Source: Bradyrhizobium diazoefficiens
GTDB taxonomy: Bacteria; Pseudomonadota; Alphaproteobacteria; Rhizobiales; Xanthobacteraceae
Length of the DNA stretch: 51,707 nucleotides
Direction: 5' to 3'
Assembly (NCBI RefSeq): GCF_018131015.1
Contig: NZ_JAFCJJ010000038.1
Location: 1-51,707, forward strand
Made by a program: the position numbers and the translations under genes. Shown here piece after piece: positions 1 to 8,427 of this stretch (within the stretch, counting starts at the first letter, position 1; each line of letters begins with the position of its first letter). Under the pieces are notes generated by a model. That model saw nothing but the letters and a program-made list of their open reading frames with translations. It had not been told where the DNA came from and made no database searches.

Positions 1-269
1 CAGCCACAAGATGCTCCAGGCCAGATGGAACAACGACTTCCTTCTCTCCGCACTGGCCCATCTGCGATAGCCCTACCTTGTGGGGGAGGGGCAGGGAGGG
101 GGGCCACACGGGCACTCTCTCGATAAGCCCAAGCAACGCACCTTAACGACAACACCAGTTCCCGCCGCGACCGGGCATTTCGCTGTCGCTTGCGCCGGTC
201 CAACGCGCTAGATTTGCAGGGAAAACGAGATGGGGCGCCGTCCGCGCCCCCGGGAGAAGCGCGCTCGCC
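1..269. other. Leading intergenic region
   Basis: No credible gene is seen before the kinase start at 270. Positions 71-90 form a CCCTACC...GGGGGAGGG hairpin. A similar C-rich/G-rich hairpin recurs at 51635-51658 at the other end of the window. A purine-rich GGGAGAAG at 251-258 is the probable ribosome binding site of the downstream kinase. Confidence 0.5.
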
Positions 270-3200
270 ATGCTGCACGACTGGGGCGTGATCGCCGCCG
301 CCTTCGGCTATATCGGCTTCCTGTTCCTGGTGGCGAGTCATGGCGACCGCCGCTCGGCGGCCAAGCCCGGCCGCGCCTCCGGGCTGATCTATCCGCTGTC
401 GCTGGCGATCTATTGCACCTCCTGGACCTTCTTCGGCTCGGTCGGCTTCGCCACCCGCACCTCGACCGACTTCCTCGCAATCTATGTCGGCCCGATCCTG
501 ATGATCGCGCTCGGCGCCGGCGTCCTGCGCCGGGTGATCCAGCTCGCCAAGGCCCACAACATCACCTCGATCGCCGACTTCATCGGCGCGCGCTACGGCA
601 AGAGCCAGGCGGTGGCGGCAACCGTGGCGCTGATCGCGATCATCGGGTCGGTGCCCTACATCGCGCTGCAGCTCAAGGCCGTCGCCTCCTCGCTCGAAGT
701 CATCCTGAGCGAGGACCAGGCGTTCTCCCACATCCCGATCCTCGGCGACATGGCGCTGATGGTGACGCTGGCGATGGCCGCCTTCGCGGTGCTGTTCGGC
801 ACGCGGCAGACTGACGCCACCGAGCACCAGCACGGCCTGATGCTGGCGGTGGCGACCGAATCCATCGTCAAGCTCGTTGCCTTCCTCACCGTGGGCATCT
901 TCGTCACCTTCTGGATGTTCTCGCCGCATGAACTGATCGAGCGCGCGCTGAAGACGCCGGAGGCGGTGCGCGCCATGAACTATTCGCCGTCGATCGGCAA
1001 CTTCCTGACCATGACGCTGCTGTCGCTCTGCGCGGTCATGCTGCTGCCGCGCCAGTTCCATGTCAGCGTGGTCGAAAACTCCTCGGACGACGAAGTCGGG
1101 CGCGCGCGCTGGCTGTTTCCGCTCTATCTCGTCGCCATCAATTTGTTCGTGATCCCGATCGCGATCGCCGGCCTCGTCAGCTTCCCGTTCGGAGCCGCCG
1201 ATCCCGACATGTACGTGCTGGCGCTGCCGATGGAGGGCGGCGCGGAATTGCTCAGCGTCGTGGTCTTCGTCGGCGGCCTGTCGGCGGCGACCGCGATGGT
1301 GATCGTCGAATGCGTCGCGCTCTCCATCATGGTCTCCAACGACCTCGTGGTGCCGCTGGTGCTGCAGCGGCGGCCGGAGGGACGCACCGGCGGCGCCGAT
1401 TTCAGCGACTTCCTGCTGCGCTCGCGCCGGCTCGCGATCTTCGCCATCATGGTGATGGCCTATTTCTACTACCGCGCGCTCGGCAACACCCAGCTTGCGG
1501 CGATCGGCCTGTTGTCCTTTGCCGCCATCGCGCAGCTCGCGCCGAGCTTCTTCGGCGGGCTGCTGTGGCGACGAGCCACCGCGCGCGGCGCGATCGGCGG
1601 CATGCTGGTCGGCTTCGCGGTGTGGGCCTACACGCTGTTCCTGCCGAGCTTCCTCGACTCCTCGACCTCGGGCATCCTGCTGCTGCAGCACGGACCGTTC
1701 GGCATCGAGGCGCTGCGGCCCCAGTCGCTGTTCGGCGCCGAGCTGCCGCCGCTGATGCATGGCGTCGTCTGGTCGCTCGCGCTCAACATCCTCACCTACG
1801 TGCTGCTGTCGCTGGCACGGCAGCCAAGCTCGATCGAGCTCGTCCAGGCCGACCTGTTCGTGCCCAACACGCTCGCCCCGATCGCCCCGAATTTCCGCCG
1901 CTGGCGCACCACCGTCACCGTGCAGGACATCCAGACCACGGTCGCTCAATATCTCGGGCCCGACCGGGCGCGGCAGTCCTTCGAGGCGTTCTCGGCGCGG
2001 CGCAACGTGCGGCTCGAGCCGGCGGTGCCCGCCGATTTCGAGCTGCTGCAGCACGCCGAGCACCTGATCGCCTCCTCGATCGGCGCGGCCTCCTCGCGGC
2101 TCGTGATGTCGCTCCTGCTGCGCAAGCGGACGGTGTCGGCGAGGGCCGCGCTGAAGCTGCTCGACGATTCCCATGCGGCGCTGCATTTCAACCGCGAGAT
2201 CCTCCAGACCGCGCTCAACCATGTCCGCCAGGGCATCGCGGTGTTCGACGCCGATTTGCAGCTGATCTGCTCCAATCGCCAGTTCGGCGATCTCCTCAAC
2301 GTGCCGCCGCATTTCATCCAGTTCGGCACGCCCTTGCGCGAAATCCTGGAATTCATGGGCGCGAGCAATCCGACCGATCCGGCCGAGCACGAGGCCATGC
2401 TGGAGCGGCGGCTCGCCGCCTACACCACCGACAGCGAGCCGTATCTCGAACGCCTGCCCGACCGCCACATGGTGATCGAGGTGCTGACCAACCGCATGCC
2501 CGGCGGCGGCTTCGTCATCACCTTCACCGACGTCACGCCCACCTTCGAGGCGGCCGAGGCGCTGGAGCGCGCCAACGCGACGCTGGAAAAGCGCGTGCGC
2601 GACCGCACCGAGGAGTTGACCCGGCTGAACTCCGAGCTGGCGCTGGCCAAGAGCACGGCGGAGGATGCCAGCATCTCCAAGACGCGCTTCCTTGCCGCCG
2701 CCAGCCACGACATCCTGCAGCCGCTGAACGCGGCGCGGCTCTACGTCACGAGCCTGGTCGAACGCCAGCACAACGGCGAGGAGACGCGCCTGGTCGAGAA
2801 CATCGACGAATCGCTCCAGGCCATCGAGGAGATCCTCGGCGCGCTGCTCGACATTTCCAGGCTCGATGCCGGCGCGATGACGACCTCGATCTCGAGCTTC
2901 AAGATGGCCGACCTGATGCGCTCACTGGAGATCGAGTTCGCGCCGATCGCCCGCGCCAAGGGCCTCGATCTCACCTTCGTGCCCTGTTCCCTGCCGGTCG
3001 AATCGGACCGGCTGCTGCTGCGCCGCCTGCTGCAGAACCTGATCTCCAACGCGATCAAATACACTCCGCGCGGACGCGTGCTGGTGGGCTGCCGCCGCCG
3101 CGGCCCCTCGCTCAGGATCTGCGTCTACGACACCGGCGTCGGCATCCCCCCGGTCAAGCGCGGCGAGATCTTCAAGGAGTTCCATCGCCTCGAGCAAGGC

Positions 3201-3779
3201 GCGCGGATCGCGCGCGGCCTGGGGCTCGGCCTGTCGATCGTCGAACGCCTCGCGCGCGTGCTCAAGCACGGCATCGCCATCGACGGCAATGCCGGCGGCG
3301 GCTCGGTATTCTCGGTGACGGTGCCGACCGCGAAGGCGATCACGCACACCGCCGCGGTCACGAGCGCGACGCCGCTCGCGCGCACGCCGATCTCGGGCGC
3401 CCTCATCGTCTGCATCGAGAACGACGCGGCCATCCTCGACGGCATGCGCACGCTCTTGAAGGCCTGGGACGCCGAGGTGATCGCGGTCGCCGATCCCGAG
3501 GGCGCGGTCGCCGCGATCGAAGCCGCCGGCAGACCCGTGACCGGCCTGCTGGTCGACTATCATCTCGATCGCGGCAACGGCATCGCCGCCATCCGCGAGG
3601 TCCGCCGCCGCTTCGGCGACAAGATCCCCGCGATCCTGATCACCGCCGACCGCAGTCCCGCCGTGCAAATTGCCGCACGCGACGAGAACGTCGCGGTGCT
3701 CAACAAGCCGGTGAAGCCGGCCTCGCTGCGCGCCCTGCTCGGCCAGTGGCGGACGCAGCAGATGGTGGCGGCGGAGTAG
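270..3779 (+). CDS. Hybrid sensor histidine kinase with SLC5 transporter-like sensor domain
   Basis: This 1169-residue membrane kinase combines a transporter-like sensor with a phosphorelay. About residues 1-520 are a many-helix sodium:solute symporter (SLC5) module. A PAS-like region follows (about 640-760), then a coiled linker. The HisKA domain has phosphoacceptor His813 in ASHDILQPLN. The HATPase has its N box in NLISNAIKYTP and G boxes DTGVGIP and GLGLGLSIV. A C-terminal receiver has Asp1096 in LLVDYHL. CbrA-type and NahK-like kinases share this architecture, so sensing of a transported organic solute is likely; the ligand is unknown. The convergent LuxR regulator (4041-4712) and the MHS transporter (5118-6782) are probable partners. 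Confidence 0.9.
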   Translation: MLHDWGVIAAAFGYIGFLFLVASHGDRRSAAKPGRASGLIYPLSLAIYCTSWTFFGSVGFATRTSTDFLAIYVGPILMIALGAGVLRRVIQLAKAHNITSIADFIGARYGKSQAVAATVALIAIIGSVPYIALQLKAVASSLEVILSEDQAFSHIPILGDMALMVTLAMAAFAVLFGTRQTDATEHQHGLMLAVATESIVKLVAFLTVGIFVTFWMFSPHELIERALKTPEAVRAMNYSPSIGNFLTMTLLSLCAVMLLPRQFHVSVVENSSDDEVGRARWLFPLYLVAINLFVIPIAIAGLVSFPFGAADPDMYVLALPMEGGAELLSVVVFVGGLSAATAMVIVECVALSIMVSNDLVVPLVLQRRPEGRTGGADFSDFLLRSRRLAIFAIMVMAYFYYRALGNTQLAAIGLLSFAAIAQLAPSFFGGLLWRRATARGAIGGMLVGFAVWAYTLFLPSFLDSSTSGILLLQHGPFGIEALRPQSLFGAELPPLMHGVVWSLALNILTYVLLSLARQPSSIELVQADLFVPNTLAPIAPNFRRWRTTVTVQDIQTTVAQYLGPDRARQSFEAFSARRNVRLEPAVPADFELLQHAEHLIASSIGAASSRLVMSLLLRKRTVSARAALKLLDDSHAALHFNREILQTALNHVRQGIAVFDADLQLICSNRQFGDLLNVPPHFIQFGTPLREILEFMGASNPTDPAEHEAMLERRLAAYTTDSEPYLERLPDRHMVIEVLTNRMPGGGFVITFTDVTPTFEAAEALERANATLEKRVRDRTEELTRLNSELALAKSTAEDASISKTRFLAAASHDILQPLNAARLYVTSLVERQHNGEETRLVENIDESLQAIEEILGALLDISRLDAGAMTTSISSFKMADLMRSLEIEFAPIARAKGLDLTFVPCSLPVESDRLLLRRLLQNLISNAIKYTPRGRVLVGCRRRGPSLRICVYDTGVGIPPVKRGEIFKEFHRLEQGARIARGLGLGLSIVERLARVLKHGIAIDGNAGGGSVFSVTVPTAKAITHTAAVTSATPLARTPISGALIVCIENDAAILDGMRTLLKAWDAEVIAVADPEGAVAAIEAAGRPVTGLLVDYHLDRGNGIAAIREVRRRFGDKIPAILITADRSPAVQIAARDENVAVLNKPVKPASLRALLGQWRTQQMVAAE

Positions 3780-3830
3780 GGCTGGCCAGCTTCACGCTCT
3801 GCGTCCAGCCGGGGCGCGACAACAAAATCG

Positions 3831-3852
3831 GCGAAAACAACCCCATGCACTG
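3831..3852. repeat. 22-bp interspersed repeat, copy 1
   Basis: Bases 3831-3852, with core GAAAACAACCCCATGCAC, recur exactly at 42256-42277 in the same orientation. Looser similarity extends about 15 bases upstream in both copies (an A-rich GACAA stretch). This copy lies 52 bp after the kinase stop. The other lies in the leader of the beta-oxidation operon. The function is unknown. Confidence 0.7.
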
Positions 3853-4040
3853 ATGCCGGCCGCAGTAATATCAAGGGCTTACGGATTTACCGAAATCTTG
3901 TTGACGCGTCGGGCAAAACAGGGGCATAATGCCATCGTCGCCAAGCTCGCGATCGAAGCGAAGCTCGGCTAGCCCCCTCGCCCTCGAGCCGCCTGTTAAC
4001 ACCGCGCGCCGTCAGTGCGCGCCTCATCGCAGCAAGCAAG

Positions 4041-4712
4041 CTACCCCGTCGGGGTGCCCTGCTTCCACTGCCCGCCGGCGATTTTCGCGGCCGCGATCAC
4101 GGCCTGGGTGCGGCTCTCGACGCCGAGCTTCTGCAGGATCGCCGAGACATGCGCCTTGATGGTGGCCTCGGACACCCCGAGCTCGTAGGCGATCTGCTTG
4201 TTGAGGAGACCCTCCGACAGCATCATCAGGACCCGCACCTGCTGCGGCGTCAGCGTCACCAGGCGATCGCGCAGGCGGGTCATGTCGGGGTCGGCCGCGG
4301 CCGAGAGGTCGGTGTCGGCGGGAACCCAGACGTCACCCTCCATCACCTTGAGGATGGCATCGCGTAGCGTCTCGACGCCGAAACGCTTCGGGATGAAGCC
4401 GGAGGCGCCGAAATCGAGCGAGCGGCGAATCGTGGCGCTGTCGTCCGAGGCCGAGACGATCACCACCGGGATCGCCGGATATTGCGCACGCAGATAGATC
4501 AGACCGGAAAAGCCCGAGATGCCGGGCATCGAGAGGTCGAGCAGGATGAGGTCGACCTCGGAGGTCTGCTCCAGGAGCTTCGTCAGCTCCTCGAACGATC
4601 CGGCCTCGTCGATCTTCGCGGCGCTCAGGACGCTCGCGACCGCCTGCCGCAGCGCATCGCGGAACAGGGGATGGTCGTCGGCGATCACGAGATGGGTTGA
4701 GGGAGCGTTCAT
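4041..4712 (-). CDS. LuxR/NarL-family response regulator
   Basis: This 223-residue protein has an N-terminal receiver followed by a C-terminal LuxR-type helix-turn-helix. The receiver has acidic pair Asp12-Asp13, phosphoacceptor Asp59 in LLDLSMPG, and switch Lys in GFIPKRF. The DNA-binding domain has LTPQQVRVLMMLSEG and recognition region VSEATIKAHVSAILQKL. It is convergent with the SLC5-type hybrid kinase, separated by 261 bp, and precedes a transporter. It is therefore the likely output regulator of that kinase and may control the symporter; this is inferred from position only. A 99-bp repeat begins 18 bp upstream of its start codon, so its promoter lies inside or beyond that element. Confidence 0.9.
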   Translation of the reverse strand: MNAPSTHLVIADDHPLFRDALRQAVASVLSAAKIDEAGSFEELTKLLEQTSEVDLILLDLSMPGISGFSGLIYLRAQYPAIPVVIVSASDDSATIRRSLDFGASGFIPKRFGVETLRDAILKVMEGDVWVPADTDLSAAADPDMTRLRDRLVTLTPQQVRVLMMLSEGLLNKQIAYELGVSEATIKAHVSAILQKLGVESRTQAVIAAAKIAGGQWKQGTPTG

Positions 4713-5117
4713 CGATCTCTTGCTGTCGTTAAAGCGCGATGAGATTGGGATAAATCGTCATCGCGCTTTAGGTTGTTGTTCGCGCATGATCTTTTCGGAA
4801 AACCGCTACGCACTTTTCCGGATCATGCGTTAACGACCGCGCCAGTAGTCCGGACTGGCGCCGCGGTCAATTCTTCCCCGGCCGGCCGTGGCATGCAAGC
4901 GCACATTATGCCTTTGCAGGAAAGGGGTTAATCCAAAGTCGAAGATCTATCGTGCCGGATCGGGGTCCGTGTGTCAGCTGCGCGTCAGTGCGCAAGGCCG
5001 AAAGTCGTATTGGGGCGGGTTTCACGCCGATGTTACCTTGGCAACCAAGACTTGGGTTGATCCGGCATGACCGGACATCCAGGGCGCGAGGAAACGCATT
5101 TCGGGGAGCGACTCAAC
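4713..5117. other. Intergenic region between response regulator and transporter
   Basis: This 405-bp divergent region holds the 99-bp repeat at 4730-4828. No credible gene is seen in it. The stretch 4830-5117 should carry the promoters for both flanking genes, but I cannot assign -35/-10 boxes with confidence. Confidence 0.5.
4730..4828 (-). repeat. 99-bp double-hairpin interspersed repeat, copy 1 (inverted)
   Basis: This element is the reverse complement, with few changes, of 28659-28757; both span exactly 99 bp. It contains two hairpins. One has arms TAAAGCGCGATGA and TCATCGCGCTTTA. The other has arms GCATGATCCGGAAAAG and CTTTTCGGAAAACCGC-like sequence. A 22-bp remnant of one end is at 18006-18027. 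It starts 18 bp upstream of the response-regulator start codon. Confidence 0.85.
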
Positions 5118-6782
5118 ATGTCGACAATGGCAGTGTCTCAAGCAGGCGCAGGAGGGATGACGAAGGACGAACGTTTCGTCATTCTCGCCTCCTCGCTCGG
5201 TACCGTCTTCGAGTGGTACGACTTTTACCTCTACGGTTCGCTGGCCGGCATCATCGGCGCCCAGTTCTTCTCGGCCTATCCGCCGGCAACCCGCGACATC
5301 TTCGCGCTGCTGGCCTTCGCCGCCGGCTTCCTGGTGCGCCCCTTCGGCGCCATCGTGTTCGGCCGCATCGGCGACATCGTGGGCCGCAAATACACCTTCC
5401 TCGTCACCATCCTGATCATGGGTCTGTCGACCTTCATCGTCGGCCTGCTGCCTAATGCGGCGACCATCGGCATCGCGGCTCCGATCATCCTGATCGCGCT
5501 CCGCCTCGCCCAGGGTCTGGCGCTCGGCGGTGAATATGGCGGTGCGGCGACCTACGTCGCGGAGCACGCGCCGAACGGCAAGCGCGGCTACTACACCTCG
5601 TTCATCCAGACCACGGCGACCCTCGGCCTGTTCCTGTCGCTGCTGGTGATCCTGTTCACCCGCACCGCGACCGGCGAAGCCGACTTCGCGGCCTGGGGCT
5701 GGCGCATTCCGTTCCTGGTCTCGGTGCTGCTGCTCGGCATCTCGGTCTGGATCCGGCTCCGCCTCAACGAATCCCCGATCTTCCAGAAGATGAAGGAAGA
5801 AGGAAAGAGCTCGAAGGCGCCGCTGACGGAAGCTTTCGGCAACTGGCAGAACGGCAAGCTCGTGCTGCTCGCCCTGCTCGGCGGCGTGATGGGCCAGGGC
5901 GTGGTGTGGTACACCGGCCAGTTCTACGCGCTGTTCTTCCTGCAATCGATCCTGAAGGTCGACGGCTATACCGCCAACCTCCTGATCGCGTGGTCGCTGC
6001 TGCTCGGCACCGGCTTCTTCATCGTGTTCGGCATGCTCTCCGACCGGATCGGCCGCAAGCCGATCATCCTCGGCGGCTGCCTGATCGCGGCGCTCACCTT
6101 CTTCCCGATCTTCAAGATGATCACCACCAACGCCAACCCGGCGCTGGAAAAGGCCATCGAGTCGGTCAAGGTCGAGGTGGTGGCCGATCCCGCAGGCTGC
6201 GGCGATCTGTTCAACCCGGTCGGCACCCGCGTCTTCAGCGCGCCGTGCGACACCGCACGCGCTTATCTGTCGCAGTCGTCGGTCAAGTACTCGACCACTT
6301 ACGGCGCGGCCGGCTCCGGCGTGAAGGTGATGGTCAACGGCAAGGAAGTTGCCTACGCCAACGCCAAGGACGGTAATCCGGCGATCCTCGCCGCCGTGCA
6401 GGCGGCTGGTTATCCGAAGGCCGGCGATACGGGCATCGTGAAGATGTCGAATCCCTTCGACATCTTCCGTCCGCAGGTGGCCGCGGTCATCGGGCTGCTG
6501 TTCATCCTGGTGGTCTTCGTCACCATGGTGTACGGCCCGATCGCCGCGATGCTGGTCGAGCTGTTCCCGACCCGCATCCGCTACACCTCGATGTCGCTGC
6601 CCTACCACATCGGCAACGGCTGGTTCGGCGGCCTGCTGCCGGCGACCGCCTTCGCCATCGTGGCCTCGACCGGCGATATCTATGCAGGTCTCTGGTATCC
6701 GGTCATCTTCGCCTCCATCACGGTCGTGATCGGCCTCCTCTTCCTGCCCGAGACCAAGGACGTCGATATCAAGGCGACCTGA
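5118..6782 (+). CDS. MFS transporter, metabolite:H+ symporter (MHS) family
   Basis: This inner-membrane secondary transporter has 554 residues from the chosen ATG. GGGGAG at 5102-5107 precedes that start; an upstream in-frame ATG at 5067 lacks a good site. The N-terminus has the MHS signature VFEWYDFYLYGSL, then the MFS loop GRIGDIVGRKYTF and later SDRIGRKP. A hydrophilic insert of about 110 residues (roughly 333-446), containing two Cys, separates the later helices. MHS members carry organic acids, betaines or related solutes; the substrate here is not predictable. Its place beside the SLC5-type kinase and LuxR regulator suggests a solute-induced uptake module. A strong terminator follows at 6809-6840. 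Confidence 0.9.
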   Translation: MSTMAVSQAGAGGMTKDERFVILASSLGTVFEWYDFYLYGSLAGIIGAQFFSAYPPATRDIFALLAFAAGFLVRPFGAIVFGRIGDIVGRKYTFLVTILIMGLSTFIVGLLPNAATIGIAAPIILIALRLAQGLALGGEYGGAATYVAEHAPNGKRGYYTSFIQTTATLGLFLSLLVILFTRTATGEADFAAWGWRIPFLVSVLLLGISVWIRLRLNESPIFQKMKEEGKSSKAPLTEAFGNWQNGKLVLLALLGGVMGQGVVWYTGQFYALFFLQSILKVDGYTANLLIAWSLLLGTGFFIVFGMLSDRIGRKPIILGGCLIAALTFFPIFKMITTNANPALEKAIESVKVEVVADPAGCGDLFNPVGTRVFSAPCDTARAYLSQSSVKYSTTYGAAGSGVKVMVNGKEVAYANAKDGNPAILAAVQAAGYPKAGDTGIVKMSNPFDIFRPQVAAVIGLLFILVVFVTMVYGPIAAMLVELFPTRIRYTSMSLPYHIGNGWFGGLLPATAFAIVASTGDIYAGLWYPVIFASITVVIGLLFLPETKDVDIKAT

Positions 6783-6808
6783 TCGACAGCACGATCAACC
6801 AACACCAG

Positions 6809-6840
6809 CCGGCCGCGGTCTCCGCGGCCGGTTTTGTTTT
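6809..6840 (+). terminator. Rho-independent terminator of the MHS transporter
   Basis: A perfect 10-bp stem (CCGGCCGCGG / CCGCGGCCGG) with a TCT loop is followed by TTTTGTTTT, 27 bp after the transporter stop. Confidence 0.95.
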
Positions 6841-6854
6841 GGGGGAAAGCTTTC

Positions 6855-6904
6855 TTGACGCGTTTTCTTCACGCGAACCGGTACCCGCTTCGCTCGAAAA
6901 CGCT
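6855..6904. repeat. 50-bp interspersed palindromic repeat, copy 1
   Basis: This repeat is shared with 25395-25444, also 50 bp. It begins TTGACGCGTTTTC and ends CGCTCGAAAACGCT. Outer arms GCGTTTTC/GAAAACGC and inner arms GCGAA/TTCGC make a hairpin around ACCGGT-like sequence. The element abuts the yjbQ stop codon at 6905. Confidence 0.85.
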
Positions 6905-7378
6905 TTACTGATTGCTGCCGATGAATTGCAGCACGATCTCGCGCCGGTGCGGACGGGCGCGATGCTCGATCAGGTAAATCGCCTGCCAGGTGCCGAGCGC
7001 GAGCTTGCCGTTCAGGACCGGGACCTGAAGCGAGGTTTGCGTCAGCATGGTCTTGACATGCCCGGGCATGTCGTCCGGGCCCTCGGCGTCGTGCGTCCAG
7101 GGCGCATCTTCAGGGGCGAGGCGCGCCAGCGCCGTAGTGAGATCGACGAGCACCGAAGGATCGGCGTTTTCCTGGATCGTCAGCGAGGCCGAGGTGTGAC
7201 GGATGAACAATGTCAATGCGCCGTCACGCGCATGGACGTCATCGATGAACTTCGCGGCTTCGCTGGTGAGATCGGTGAAGCTGCGGCCCTGTGTCTGCAC
7301 GGTGAGCAATGACGACGAGATGATGGTGGCCTGCACCGTCGATGGCGCCGAGCGGGTAACAGACCTGGCTGGTGTCAT
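6905..7378 (-). CDS. YjbQ family protein (UPF0047)
   Basis: This 157-residue protein belongs to the YjbQ/UPF0047 family. Visible family motifs are TLFIRHTSASLTIQENADP, then PDDMPGHVKTML, and GTWQAIYLIEHRARPHRR. E. coli YjbQ has been reported to have thiamine-phosphate synthase activity, but the physiological role is uncertain. The ATG at 7378 was chosen because any upstream extension would read into the 123-bp repeat starting at 7395. Its stop abuts the 50-bp repeat on the other side, so repeats flank the gene at both ends. Confidence 0.9.
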   Translation of the reverse strand: MTPARSVTRSAPSTVQATIISSSLLTVQTQGRSFTDLTSEAAKFIDDVHARDGALTLFIRHTSASLTIQENADPSVLVDLTTALARLAPEDAPWTHDAEGPDDMPGHVKTMLTQTSLQVPVLNGKLALGTWQAIYLIEHRARPHRREIVLQFIGSNQ

Positions 7379-7394
7379 GAAATGTCTCTCGTAA

Positions 7395-7517
7395 CGTCGT
7401 CCTGGCGAAAGCCAGGACCCATTACCCCGAATGCTCGTGGCTCCAAAAGGTGGCAACGCGCGTCGAGAAAAACCGGGAAGCCGCGGCGTATGGGTCCTGG
7501 CTTTCGCCAGGACGACG
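7395..7517. repeat. 123-bp paired-hairpin repeat, copy 1
   Basis: The two ends are inverted copies of the same unit (7395-7428 and 7489-7517). Each unit is itself a hairpin with stem GTCCTGGC/GCCAGGAC and a GAAA or TTTC loop, followed by CCCATTA. Other copies are at 46844-46966 and 48828-48949. This copy exactly fills the gap between the secreted coiled-coil gene and yjbQ. Confidence 0.9.
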
Positions 7518-7519
7518 AC

Positions 7520-8041
7520 TCAAATCTTCCCCGAGACGTCCTTCTGCACGCGGTTGGCCAGCTCGATCAGCCGCCGCCACGCCCTCTCGAGGAACGACAT
7601 CACTCGCTCCATGTCCTGGTCGCTCGGCAGCGGGATTTCGAGTTTGCGGTCGCCCTCGGCGGCTTTCGGCTGCGCCTTCTTCAAGGAGTCCGATTTCGGC
7701 AGCGCCTCGTCGATCTTCCCCGAGACGGTCGGGCCTGCGGCGAGCTGCTGCTTGAGCTTCTCGACCTCGGCCTGGAGCCGGCCGATCTCGGCATCAAGCG
7801 CCGAGCGCTCGTCCGGCACGGCATAGCAGGCCCAGCCGGTCCCGTTCCTGGTGCAGGTCGACACCGTTCCGGTGCGGGTATCGAGCCGCAGCACGCCCTC
7901 GGGAATGGGCGTCATGCTGTAACGCCCGTTTTCGCTCTCAGGCGCGGATTGTGCCGCCACCGGCCCGCCGCTGACGGCCATCGCCACGGCCAGCACGGCG
8001 GCGGCCCGCCATGATGTTGTGGATGACGTCGCTGGTCTCAT
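7520..8041 (-). CDS. Secreted coiled-coil hypothetical protein
   Basis: This 173-residue protein has no recognised domain. The N-terminus has a signal peptide with a probable cleavage site after GGPVAAQ. Next comes a conserved-looking segment with YSMTPIPEGVLRLDTRTGTV and two Cys (STCTRNGTGWACY). A coiled coil follows, around ALDAEIGRLQAEVEKLKQQL, then a Lys/Glu-rich linker and an amphipathic C-terminal helix. The start at 8041 (MRPAT) is preferred because it puts Arg just before the hydrophobic stretch; 8056 is also open. It probably acts in the periplasm or envelope. It shares the minus strand with yjbQ, separated by the repeat. Confidence 0.7.
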   Translation of the reverse strand: MRPATSSTTSWRAAAVLAVAMAVSGGPVAAQSAPESENGRYSMTPIPEGVLRLDTRTGTVSTCTRNGTGWACYAVPDERSALDAEIGRLQAEVEKLKQQLAAGPTVSGKIDEALPKSDSLKKAQPKAAEGDRKLEIPLPSDQDMERVMSFLERAWRRLIELANRVQKDVSGKI

Positions 8042-8427
8042 CGCGCTCTCCGCCACGACGCGCAGGGGTGGCCTATCCGTTGAATTCTACACCCCGGCGG
8101 GCAGCGGCGCACCCGCCCGGCGCGTCGATTCCGCTGCCAAAACCGTGTCCGGGACATCAACGATCGCCGCGATCCCATCGATCCCGGCAGCACGGCGAAA
8201 TGTCGCCCGCATCGCCGATCCGGCGGAGAGCTGCTGCGGTGCGGTGCCACGCTGTGTGCAGGGCTCGCCGGTACGCCAATATTCCAAGTGAAATCAAATA
8301 GATAACCGAGCACGACGCAATCGTGACTTGGCTTGACTTGATTATGGCCCATCAGTATGGTCCGCGCGGCTTTTGAGGGTGGCGGGCGTAATTTCCATTC
8401 AGCCGCGGCGTTTCGGGTCTTCGTTGC
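8042..8427. other. Intergenic region upstream of the atp operon
   Basis: This divergent gap of about 386 bp has several open frames on both strands, but none has family-like composition, a ribosome binding site or a domain. The useful content is the sigma70-type promoter at 8333-8361. Confidence 0.5.
8333..8361 (+). promoter_or_regulatory. Sigma70-type promoter of the F0 atp operon
   Basis: A -35 box TTGACT (8333-8338), a 17-nt spacer and a -10 box TATGGT (8356-8361) lie about 67 bp before the atpI start. Spacing and both boxes are close to the housekeeping consensus. Confidence 0.75.

Noticed and set aside
1310..3853. Long plus-strand frame of 847 codons inside the hybrid kinase
   Set aside because: It is an Arg/Ala-rich out-of-frame shadow of the kinase, typical of GC-rich coding DNA, with no domain.
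7379..7456. N-terminal extension of yjbQ
   Set aside because: The extra codons come from the 123-bp repeat, and the family N-terminus fits the ATG at 7378.
8019..8291. Plus-strand frame of 90 codons between the secreted coiled-coil gene and atpI
   Set aside because: It overlaps the 5' end of the opposite gene, lacks a ribosome site and shows no conserved-looking features.
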